Shown here one piece after another: positions 1 through 7,697 of a DNA stretch of 64,000 bases. Numbering within the stretch: position 1 is the first letter of the stretch; every line of letters starts with the position of its first letter. Origin of the DNA: Cryobacterium melibiosiphilum (GTDB taxonomy: Bacteria > Actinomycetota > Actinomycetes > Actinomycetales > Microbacteriaceae); assembly GCF_003602235.1 (NCBI RefSeq), contig NZ_QZVS01000093.1, positions 1 through 64,000 of the forward strand, written 5' to 3'. A model generated the notes under the pieces. It made no database searches and had not been told where the DNA came from. It worked only from the letters and a program-made list of their open reading frames with translations. The translations under genes were made by a program, and so were the position numbers.

Positions 1-277
1 GCTCGGTGGCGAACCGATCCGGCGGAACCGGAACCGCCTCCGGATCCGCGGGCTCCTCATGCTCGATGTCAGCCCACCGCTGCAGTTCGTAGTCGGCCAC
101 AATCTGCACGTCGACCCGGTCATCGAGACCGACCCAGTCGTCCAGGCCAGCCCAGTCATCCAGGCTGACCCCGTCCGGGCCAGCCCAGTCATCTGAGCCA
201 GCCCAGCCATCCACGGCACCGCCGTACCCGCCCGGGTCATCGGGCGGGAGACTTTCCTCACTCCCAGTAGTCTTCAT
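1..277 (-). CDS. Acidic repeat-containing protein, N-terminal part (unrecognised)
   Basis: An open frame reads leftward from an ATG at 277 and leaves the window still open, giving 92 codons. The translation is acidic and low in complexity: between about residues 25 and 55 it repeats the pattern Trp-Ala-Gly-x-Asp-Asp-Trp, then becomes more ordered (VQIVADYELQRW) and ends in a Pro/Glu-rich stretch. No signal peptide or membrane segment is visible in this part. I do not recognise the family. An N-terminal acidic tail on a larger protein, such as a DUF222/HNH-type protein common in this family of bacteria, is possible but unproven. No clear ribosome binding site precedes the ATG, so the start is uncertain. 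Confidence 0.5.
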   Translation of the reverse strand, partial: MKTTGSEESLPPDDPGGYGGAVDGWAGSDDWAGPDGVSLDDWAGLDDWVGLDDRVDVQIVADYELQRWADIEHEEPADPEAVPVPPDRFATE

Positions 278-423
278 GAGCATTAGTCAATACCGAACCA
301 CCGACATTCCAGCCCCGACCAGCGCCCCACTCGGGCCTCAACCAGCGAAACAAGAAAAAAAACTTTTCAGTATTTTTCACACCGGCGCCGCATCCCGGAT
401 TCACTCGGCAGCCTTAACAAGAA

Positions 424-451
424 AACCCCCGCAGCCGAAGCTGCGGGGGTT
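424..451 (-). terminator. Rho-independent terminator of typA
   Basis: A perfect stem CCCCCGCAGC / GCTGCGGGGG with a CGAA tetraloop lies 19 bases after the typA stop on the minus strand. In that reading it is followed by a T-rich run (TTTTCTTGTT). This is a textbook intrinsic terminator. Confidence 0.9.
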
Positions 452-469
452 CTCTATTTCACAAGAAGA

Positions 470-2377
470 CTACGCGTCCATCTTCTTCACGCGGGAGACC
501 AGGCGCGAGCGAGCGCCGGCCGTGAGCTCCACCTTGCGAATACGCACGGCGGCGGGGGTGACCTCGACGCACTCGTCTTCACGGGCGAACTCGAGGCACT
601 GTTCGAGGGAGAGCACCTTCGGCGGGGTCATCGACTCGAACGAATCCGAGCTCGACTGACGCATGTTGGTCAGTTTCTTTTCCTTGGTGATGTTGACGTC
701 CATGTCGTCGGCGCGCGAGTTCTCGCCGATGACCATGCCTTCGTACACCTCGGAGGTCGGCTGCACGAAGAACGACATGCGCTCCTGCAGGTTGATGATC
801 GCGAACGGCGTCACCGCACCCTGACGGTCGGCCACGATGGAGCCGTTGGTACGGGTGCTGATGGTGCCGGCCCAGGGCTCGTAGCCGTGCAGGATCGCGT
901 TGGCGATACCGGTACCGCGCGTGTCGGTGAGGAACTGCGTGCGGAAGCCGATCAGGCCGCGCGAGGGAACGATGAACTCCATGCGAACCCAGCCGGTGCC
1001 GTGGTTGGCCATGTTCTCCATGCGACCCTTGCGGGCGGCGAGGAGCTGCGTGATGGCGCCGAGGTACTCTTCGGGAGCGTCGATGGTGAGGTGCTCGAAG
1101 GGCTCGTGAACCTTGCCGTCGATGCGCTTGACGACCACCTGCGGCTTGCCGACGGTGAGCTCGAAGCCTTCGCGACGCATCTGCTCGACGAGGATGGCGA
1201 GGGCCAGTTCTCCACGGCCCTGCACCTCCCAGGCGTCCGGGCGTCCGATGTCGACGACCTTGAGCGAGACGTTACCGACCAGTTCGCGGTCGAGGCGGTC
1301 CTTGACCATGCGGGCGGTGAGCTTGTGGCCCTTGACCTTGCCCATGAGCGGCGAGGTGTTGGTTCCGATGGTCATCGAGATGGCCGGGTCGTCAACCGTG
1401 ATGGTCGGGAGCGGGCGCACGTCGTCGGGGTCGGCGAGGGTCTCACCGATGGTGATGTTCTCGATACCGGCAACGGCGACGATGTCGCCGGGGCCGGCGC
1501 TCTCGGTCGGGTAGCGGTCCAGCGCCTTGGTGATGAGCAGCTCGGTGATCTTCACGTTGCTGACGGTGCCGTCCTGCTGCACCCAGGCCACGGTCTGGCC
1601 CTTCTTGATGGTGCCCTGGAAGATACGCAGCAGCGCGAGGCGGCCGAGGAACGGCGAGGCGTCGAGGTTGGTGACGTGCGCCTGAAGGGGGTGCGTGTCA
1701 TCGTAGGTCGGTGCCGGGATGTGCTTGAGGATCGCGTCGAAGAGCGGCTCGAGGTCATCGTTGTCGGGCAGGGTGCCGTCTTCGGGCTTGTTCCAGCTGG
1801 CGGCACCGTTACGGCCCGAGGCGTAGACGACGGGCACGTCGAGGACGGCGTCGAGGTCGAGGTCGGGGAAGTCGTCGGCCATGTCGCTCGCGAGACCGAT
1901 GAGCAGGTCCTGGCTCTCGGCCACGACCTCATCGATGCGCGCGTCGGGACGGTCGGTCTTGTTGACCAGCAGGATGACGGGAAGCTTGGCTTCGAGCGCC
2001 TTGCGCAGCACGAAACGGGTCTGCGGCAGCGGGCCCTCGGATGCGTCGACGAGCAGGACGACACCGTCGACCATGGACAGGCCGCGCTCGACCTCGCCAC
2101 CGAAGTCGGCGTGGCCGGGGGTGTCGATCACGTTGATGGTGATGGGGCCATCCTTCGCGTGGATGCCCTTGTACGAGACCGCCGTGTTCTTGGCGAGAAT
2201 TGTGATGCCCTTTTCGCGCTCCAGCTCGTTGGAGTCCATGGCACGTTCTTCGACCTTGGAGTGGTCGGCGAACGAGTCGGTCTGCTGGAGCATCGCGTCG
2301 ACCAGCGTCGTCTTACCGTGGTCAACGTGAGCGACGATGGCAACATTTCGGAGGTTATTGCGCGTAGCAATCGCCAT
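470..2377 (-). CDS. typA: Ribosome-associated GTPase TypA/BipA
   Basis: A 635-residue translational GTPase of the EF-G-like superfamily. TypA binds ribosomes and supports 50S assembly and growth under stress or cold. G1 is AHVDHGKTT at residues 16-24, the switch I neighbourhood EREKGITI is near 53-60, G3 DTPGHADF is at 85-92 and G4 NKTD at 139-142. The length matches the family and the C-terminal part contains the usual TypA sequence (RGLIGFRTQFLTDTRGTG). The ATG at 2377 follows AAGGA at a normal distance. The gene is last before a strong terminator and about 170 bases downstream of the ABC ATPase gene, so it probably has its own promoter. Confidence 0.97.
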   Translation of the reverse strand: MAIATRNNLRNVAIVAHVDHGKTTLVDAMLQQTDSFADHSKVEERAMDSNELEREKGITILAKNTAVSYKGIHAKDGPITINVIDTPGHADFGGEVERGLSMVDGVVLLVDASEGPLPQTRFVLRKALEAKLPVILLVNKTDRPDARIDEVVAESQDLLIGLASDMADDFPDLDLDAVLDVPVVYASGRNGAASWNKPEDGTLPDNDDLEPLFDAILKHIPAPTYDDTHPLQAHVTNLDASPFLGRLALLRIFQGTIKKGQTVAWVQQDGTVSNVKITELLITKALDRYPTESAGPGDIVAVAGIENITIGETLADPDDVRPLPTITVDDPAISMTIGTNTSPLMGKVKGHKLTARMVKDRLDRELVGNVSLKVVDIGRPDAWEVQGRGELALAILVEQMRREGFELTVGKPQVVVKRIDGKVHEPFEHLTIDAPEEYLGAITQLLAARKGRMENMANHGTGWVRMEFIVPSRGLIGFRTQFLTDTRGTGIANAILHGYEPWAGTISTRTNGSIVADRQGAVTPFAIINLQERMSFFVQPTSEVYEGMVIGENSRADDMDVNITKEKKLTNMRQSSSDSFESMTPPKVLSLEQCLEFAREDECVEVTPAAVRIRKVELTAGARSRLVSRVKKMDA

Positions 2378-2551
2378 AAAAATAGATCCTTACGAAGAAT
2401 GAATGCCGCAGAGTACCGCTGGCGACGAAGAATGGAAACAAGGGGTCATAGGCTGACCCAAAGTACTATCCTACTGCATGCTCACGACTGCGCGGCTGAG
2501 AACGCTATCCGAGGCGACGGATGCCCCGCCCGGCGGCCCGATGAGGCGGCC

Positions 2552-4285
2552 CTACGCGGCGCCGGACAGCTTGGCGGCCTGGCGCGCCTCCCGGCGCAAG
2601 CGCTGTTCGGCCGGGTCCGGCACGGGCACCGCGCTGATCAGCCGCTGCGTGTAGGCCTCCCTGGGCGCCCGCAGGATCTGCGCGCTCGTGCCCTGCTCGA
2701 TCAGCTTGCCCTTGTGCATCACGGCGATCCGGTGCGCGAGGGCATCGACCACGGCAAGGTCATGGCTGATGAACAGGCAGGCGAAACCAAGGCTGGCCTG
2801 CAGTTCCTGCAGCAGGTCGAGAAACCGTGCTTGCACCGACACGTCGAGCGCACTCGTGGGCTCGTCGGCGATGAGCAGGTCTGGGTGCAGCGCGAGCGCC
2901 CGGGCGATGCCGACGCGCTGCTTCTGCCCGCCGGACAGCTCGTGCGGAAACCGGTTGCGGTAGCTCGTGGGCAGCTCCACCTGTTCGAGCAGCGTCTGCA
3001 CTCGCCTGTCGAGCTCGTCGCCCCGAGCCTCACCTGAGAGGTAGAGGGGCTCACCGATGGACTCGCCGATCGGCATCCGCGGGTTCAGCGAGGATGCTGG
3101 GTCCTGGAACACGATGCCGGCCTTGCGGCGCAGCGGACGAAGGTCACGCAGGCTCGCCTTCGAAATGTCCAGGCCGCACGAGATGAGCGTGCCGTCGGCG
3201 ATTGGCAGCAGTCCGACCGCTGCGCGCCCGAGGGTCGTCTTTCCCGAGCCGGACTCCCCTACCAGCCCAACGATCTCACGCGGGAAGACCTGGAAGGTGA
3301 TCTCCTTCGCGGCGCGGAAGGCGGGAATGCGTCCGCGTTTGGGGTAATCGATGGCGACGTTCTGAAAGTCGAGCACGGGGGCGACACCGGCCTCGCGCAC
3401 GACCTGTTCGCGCTCAATCGTCTCGATGCCCCGCCCGAGGTGCGGCACCGCGGCGAGCAGCTGCTGTGTATACGGATGCTGCGCGTTGTTGTAGATGTCG
3501 TCGATCGTGCCCGTTTCCACCGTTAAGCCGTTCTTCATCACGAGAACCCGGTCGGCCAGGTCGGCCACGACTCCCATGTCGTGGGTGATCAGGATGATGG
3601 CGCTATCCAGTCGGGTGTGCAGGTTGCGCAGCAGGTCGAGGATCTCGGCCTGCACGGTCACGTCCAGTGCCGTGGTGGGCTCGTCGGCGACGAGCAGCAC
3701 CGGGTCGCACGAGATGGACTGCGCGATCATGGCCCGCTGGCGCTGGCCGCCCGAGAGCTGGTGCGGGAATTTGTTGTAGGTCAGTTCCGGGGTCGGCATC
3801 TCGACCATCGTCAGCAGTTCGATGGCCCGCGTCTTCGCTTCGGCCGGCGACATGTCGAAGTGCGAGCGTAGCGCTTCGGAGATCTGGAACCCGACGGTGT
3901 AGACGGGGTTCAGCGCCGTCATCGGCTCCTGGAAGATCGTGGCCACGGTGTTACCGCGCACCTTGCGCAGTTCCGCCTCGGGGATACCGTTGATCTCCTT
4001 ACCGAGGAGCTTGATCGAGCCCTGGATGCGCGCGTTCTGCGGCAACAGGCCGAGGAGGGCCATGGTGCCGGTGCTCTTGCCGGAGCCGGATTCGCCGACG
4101 ATGGCGAGCACCTCGCCGCGACGCACCTGGTAGTTCATGCCGATGCTGGCCGGAAACAGTTCGCCTTCGACCCAGAAGTCCACGTCGAGGTCGGTAACCT
4201 CGAGCACAACCTCGGGAAGACCGTCGGGGTCTGTTCCGTCGGAGGCGGCCGAGCCGGAGGTTTCACGGGCTGCTGCGTTAGTCAT
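2552..4285 (-). CDS. Fused double ATPase of peptide-type ABC importer (DppD-DppF type)
   Basis: A 577-residue protein with two complete ABC ATPase halves in tandem, equivalent to separate DppD and DppF subunits. The first Walker A is GESGSGKST at residues 64-72, followed by LSGGQRQR and Walker B DEPTTALDVT; a second set (GESGSGKTT, LSGGQKQR, DEPTSALDVS) fills the C-terminal half. It would energise the permease pair encoded at 5002-7580. It is cut off from those genes by a plus-strand PH-domain gene lying between them, with only 50 and 30 bases of spacing. It therefore either has its own promoter or is co-transcribed across the opposite-strand gene. The substrate cannot be told from sequence. 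Confidence 0.93.
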   Translation of the reverse strand: MTNAAARETSGSAASDGTDPDGLPEVVLEVTDLDVDFWVEGELFPASIGMNYQVRRGEVLAIVGESGSGKSTGTMALLGLLPQNARIQGSIKLLGKEINGIPEAELRKVRGNTVATIFQEPMTALNPVYTVGFQISEALRSHFDMSPAEAKTRAIELLTMVEMPTPELTYNKFPHQLSGGQRQRAMIAQSISCDPVLLVADEPTTALDVTVQAEILDLLRNLHTRLDSAIILITHDMGVVADLADRVLVMKNGLTVETGTIDDIYNNAQHPYTQQLLAAVPHLGRGIETIEREQVVREAGVAPVLDFQNVAIDYPKRGRIPAFRAAKEITFQVFPREIVGLVGESGSGKTTLGRAAVGLLPIADGTLISCGLDISKASLRDLRPLRRKAGIVFQDPASSLNPRMPIGESIGEPLYLSGEARGDELDRRVQTLLEQVELPTSYRNRFPHELSGGQKQRVGIARALALHPDLLIADEPTSALDVSVQARFLDLLQELQASLGFACLFISHDLAVVDALAHRIAVMHKGKLIEQGTSAQILRAPREAYTQRLISAVPVPDPAEQRLRREARQAAKLSGAA

Positions 4286-4335
4286 TGCTCACGATCCTGT
4301 TTGGTAGTGCGAATGGGTGATGCGAAAATGGCCGA

Positions 4336-4971
4336 ATGCCCACAGAGCCCCGTGATGAACATCCGTCGTTCGAATATCGTCCGGTCTTCGGGCGTGTCCT
4401 GGCCTGTGTCGTCGCCGCGGTCTGCCTCGCCGGTGTGATCGGCCTGGGACTCGCCGGCGACGTGTCGAGCCTGCTGCGCACGATCTGGCTGCCGGCATTG
4501 CTGGCCTTTTCGGCCTTCGCCCTGTTCTGGCGCCCGAAGATCGTGATCGACGACGACGAGGTCACGGTCACCAATGTGTTCCACACGGTCGCCGTGCCGT
4601 GGCCCCTCATCGAGCGCATCGACACCAAGTACAGCGTGACCCTGCATACCCCCACGCGTCGCGTGTCGGTGTGGGCGGCGCCGAGCCCCGGTGTGCGCGG
4701 CGCCATCAGCATCGAACGCGGCGACGTTCGCAACCTCAATGCATCTGCCTACGGCGCCGGCAACAGCGTGCGGCCCGGCGATTCGGTCAGTACGCCCTCC
4801 GGCCAGGTGGCCTTCGTGCTGCGTCAGCGTTGGGAGGAGCTGCAGGGCGACGGCGCCCTCACCGCGCAACCGGATGCATCCGCTGCGCTGAGATTGACCA
4901 TCCATCGCGGCACGATTGCCGCGATCGGCGTTCTGTTGATCGGGTTCGCGCTCAGCGTGCTGCTGCCCTGA
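4336..4971 (+). CDS. PH-domain membrane protein
   Basis: A 211-residue protein with two hydrophobic segments near the N-terminus (about residues 21-42 and 48-65), then a bacterial pleckstrin-homology-like domain (the IVIDDDEVTVTNVF...VPWPLIERID pattern typical of YdbT/bPH-type domains), and one C-terminal membrane helix ending almost at the last residue. No catalytic motif is visible. Proteins of this type are common in Actinobacteria; their function is unknown. It is oriented against the surrounding ABC operon, 50 bases from the ATPase start and 30 bases from the end of the dppC-like gene. Its transcript would be antisense to any read-through message of that operon. Confidence 0.8.
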   Translation: MPTEPRDEHPSFEYRPVFGRVLACVVAAVCLAGVIGLGLAGDVSSLLRTIWLPALLAFSAFALFWRPKIVIDDDEVTVTNVFHTVAVPWPLIERIDTKYSVTLHTPTRRVSVWAAPSPGVRGAISIERGDVRNLNASAYGAGNSVRPGDSVSTPSGQVAFVLRQRWEELQGDGALTAQPDASAALRLTIHRGTIAAIGVLLIGFALSVLLP

Positions 4972-5001
4972 CCCGACTCGGCGTAGATCCACGATCAGGA
5001 A

Positions 5002-6063
5002 CTACTTCGACGCGCGGGCGTCACGGGCCCGACGTGCCAGCGCCTTGGCGAGCGCCTTCGGTGACGGCATCTTCTTCTGGCGCGGGTCGAAGGCATCCCG
5101 CAGGCCGTCACCGATGAAGTTGACGGTGAGCGCGATGACGATGATGAACACACCGGGCCACCAGAACAACCACGGGCGGGTCGCGAACGCGGCCTGGTTC
5201 TGCGAGACGATCACGCCGAGGGAGGTGTCCGGGCTCTGCACTCCGAGGTTGAGGAAGCTCAGCGCCGTCTCGGCGAGGATCGCGCCGGCCATGAGCAGGG
5301 TCGCGCTCACGATGATGACGCCGACCGAGTTCGGCAAAATATGCTTGAAGATGATGCGCTTGTCGCTGGCACCGGAGACCCGCGCCGCATCGACGAATTC
5401 ACGTTCCCGAAGCGACAGGAATTCGCCGCGCACGAGTCGGGCGAGGCCGGTCCAGGCAAACAGCCCGAGGAACATACCGAGCACCGGCGCTCCGAAGCCG
5501 CCGACGGCACGACCGACAACCGCACCGATCACGAGGAACGGGATCGTGATGATGACGTCGGTGAAACGCATCAGCAGCGCATCTCCGATGCCGCGATAGA
5601 AACCGGCGAGGGCACCGATCAGCACGCCGAGGCCGGTGCCGACCAGTCCGACGAGAACCATGATCATGATGGACTGCTGGGCACCGCGCATGACGAGGGC
5701 GAAGATGTCCTTGCCGATCTGGTCCTGCCCGAAGGGGTGCGGCCCGAAGCCGAAGCCCGGACCGGGGATCAGGCTCATCGTGGGAACACCGCTGTTGACC
5801 AGGGGCGGCGTGGCATTCCAGTGCCATTGCCACCAGCCGGGAATGCTGATGCCGAACATGTGCAGGCCGACCGAGGTGTAGGCCAGCAGTACCACGAAGG
5901 TCAGAACGACCATGGAGACGACGGCGCCCTTATGGTGGAAGAAGCGCTTGCGCACGATCTGGCCCTGGCTGAGGCCGACGGTCTGCCGCTGCTCAATCGT
6001 GGTTTCGTCGCTGGGGCCACCGCCCTGGGGCGGGTCCTGCAGGGCGGAGTTGAGCTCAGACAT
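5002..6063 (-). CDS. ABC importer permease, DppC type
   Basis: A 353-residue inner-membrane permease of the binding-protein-dependent family. There is a cytoplasmic N-terminal tail, a first membrane helix near residues 46-70, and a typical cytoplasmic EAA loop (EFVDAARVSGASDKRIIFKH) that contacts the ATPase. The C-terminus has the DppC-like DGLRDAFDPRQ signature. Its ATG overlaps the stop of the preceding permease (TAATG), indicating translational coupling. It forms the channel with the product of 6063-7580. Confidence 0.93.
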   Translation of the reverse strand: MSELNSALQDPPQGGGPSDETTIEQRQTVGLSQGQIVRKRFFHHKGAVVSMVVLTFVVLLAYTSVGLHMFGISIPGWWQWHWNATPPLVNSGVPTMSLIPGPGFGFGPHPFGQDQIGKDIFALVMRGAQQSIMIMVLVGLVGTGLGVLIGALAGFYRGIGDALLMRFTDVIITIPFLVIGAVVGRAVGGFGAPVLGMFLGLFAWTGLARLVRGEFLSLREREFVDAARVSGASDKRIIFKHILPNSVGVIIVSATLLMAGAILAETALSFLNLGVQSPDTSLGVIVSQNQAAFATRPWLFWWPGVFIIVIALTVNFIGDGLRDAFDPRQKKMPSPKALAKALARRARDARASK

Positions 6064-7580
6064 TAGGACACCCGAATTCTGGGGTCGAGGGACGCGTAGA
6101 GAAGGTCGGCGACCAGGTTGAAGACAACGGCGAGCAGGCCGGTGACGACGAAGAAGGCCATCACCGGGTTCGGGTCGATGTCATGCAGCCCGCCGAGGAA
6201 GAGTTGGCCCATGCCGCTCCAGCCGAAGACGGTCTCGGTGATGACCGCGCCTCCGATCAGGGCACCGATATCGAGGGCGATCACCGTGGAGATCGGGATG
6301 AGCGCGTTGCGCAGGGCGTGGCGCACCACGACGGTGCGCTGCGTGAGACCCTTCGACCGTGCGGTACGGATGTAATCCTGGTTCATCACTTCGAGCATGC
6401 TCGCCCGGGTATACCGGGTGAGGCTGGCAAAGGAGATCAGGATGATCGCGATCGTCGGCAGCAGGAGGTGGGTGAAGGTATCGATCCCCTGGATCCAGAA
6501 GTTGCCGCCGAGGTTGGGCGTGGACGACCCGATCGTGGCGATCGGACGGCCCGTGATGCGCGACGAGTTGAAGTACGCGTCCCAGTACATGAGAAACCCC
6601 TCGAGGGCGATCACGGCGCCGATGGCCGAGGTACGGGCCGACTGCCAGCGGTCCCGGCCGCCGAAGAAGTAACCAATGGCTCCGCCGCCGACGACGGCGC
6701 CGAGGGCGAGCGCGAGAAACAGCGGCATCCCCATGCCGGGGAAGACGAAGTAGATCATCGGGTAGTAGAGCGCGATGCCCACGGCGGCGGTGACCAGGGC
6801 ACCCCGAACGGCGTGCTTGTTCGCGAGGCCGACCGAGATCGCCGTGATGCCGAGCGCCGCGGCGATCGCCGTCACGACGACTCCCACGATGCCGACGTTC
6901 GGGGTGCTGAACCAGTTCGTCAGTTCGAAATAGGTGAGCATGACCGCGGTTGACGCGGTGGCCACCCCGAGGGTGATCAACCGTCGTTTGGCCGCTCCGC
7001 CGAGGAAGGACATCCACAGCAGGCCGGACACGACGGAGATGACGATGATGACCGGGATCCCGATGACGGGATCGGCGAGCCAGTTGTTGAAGCCGATGGC
7101 GATGTACTGCTTGAGCAGCACGGCCACCCAGAAGACCGGGAGGGAGAAGAACAGGAAGGATGCGAACGTGATCGTGTAGTCGTATCCGCTGTATTGGCGG
7201 AGCGCGGTGGTGATGCCCACTATGAGGCCGACGATGATGGCGATGATCTGGGCGCTGGTGACCAACTGCAGTGTTGATCCCATCGCCTGCTCCAGCAGCG
7301 TGAGCACGGGGAGGCCCTGCACGTTGACGCCGAAGTCGCACTGGCCGACGAAACACTGGGAGACCCCGCCGAGCCAGAGGAAATACCGAAGATAGGGGGG
7401 AACGTCAAGGTTGAGCCTCGCGCTGAGCGAGTCCATGAGCTGTTCCTTGTTCGGGGCATTGCCCTGCCGCAGTTCCTCGAGCGGATCGCCGGACAGGGCG
7501 ACGAGCATGTACATGAGGAACGTTGCGGCCAAAAGAACAAAAAAAGCGGCGATCAGACGCCGGATGACAAATGAAGCCAT
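6063..7580 (-). CDS. ABC importer permease, DppB type, with extra membrane insert
   Basis: A 505-residue permease starting at the MASFVIRRLI methionine, where normal DppB similarity begins. An in-frame extension to 7655 has no family features and runs through an intergenic hairpin. The N-terminal helix, the GDP-containing first loop, the EAA loop (DYIRTARSKGLTQRTVVVRH) and the C-terminal LLYASLDPRIR are typical. Unusual is about 160 extra residues, roughly 175-340, containing several further hydrophobic segments. Ordinary DppB proteins have about 310-340 residues. The stop overlaps the start of the dppC-like gene. Confidence 0.9.
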   Translation of the reverse strand: MASFVIRRLIAAFFVLLAATFLMYMLVALSGDPLEELRQGNAPNKEQLMDSLSARLNLDVPPYLRYFLWLGGVSQCFVGQCDFGVNVQGLPVLTLLEQAMGSTLQLVTSAQIIAIIVGLIVGITTALRQYSGYDYTITFASFLFFSLPVFWVAVLLKQYIAIGFNNWLADPVIGIPVIIVISVVSGLLWMSFLGGAAKRRLITLGVATASTAVMLTYFELTNWFSTPNVGIVGVVVTAIAAALGITAISVGLANKHAVRGALVTAAVGIALYYPMIYFVFPGMGMPLFLALALGAVVGGGAIGYFFGGRDRWQSARTSAIGAVIALEGFLMYWDAYFNSSRITGRPIATIGSSTPNLGGNFWIQGIDTFTHLLLPTIAIILISFASLTRYTRASMLEVMNQDYIRTARSKGLTQRTVVVRHALRNALIPISTVIALDIGALIGGAVITETVFGWSGMGQLFLGGLHDIDPNPVMAFFVVTGLLAVVFNLVADLLYASLDPRIRVS

Positions 7581-7612
7581 GAGTGGTGGCAACCTACCTG
7601 TAGTCGGGGGAA

Positions 7613-7640
7613 GGCGCTGGGACCAGTTGGTCCCAGCGCC
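7613..7640 (-). promoter_or_regulatory. Intercistronic hairpin between binding-protein and permease genes
   Basis: A perfect 12-bp stem, GGCGCTGGGACC / GGTCCCAGCGCC, with an AGTT loop lies in the 117 bases between the binding-protein stop and the dppB-like start. There is no T-run after it, so it is more likely an RNA-stabilising or partial attenuation element than a full terminator. The two other ABC operons in the window carry hairpins in the same place. Confidence 0.75.
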
Positions 7641-7697
7641 CGCACTGCATGTCAATCGTTAGTCGAGCTGTCACTCGTTAATCGAGCTGAGGCCCCA

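Noticed and set aside
887-3037. A 716-codon open frame on the plus strand across typA and the ABC ATPase
   Set aside because: It runs antisense to two clearly recognisable genes; its translation is a low-complexity Arg/Asp/Val/Gly-rich shadow typical of high-GC DNA.
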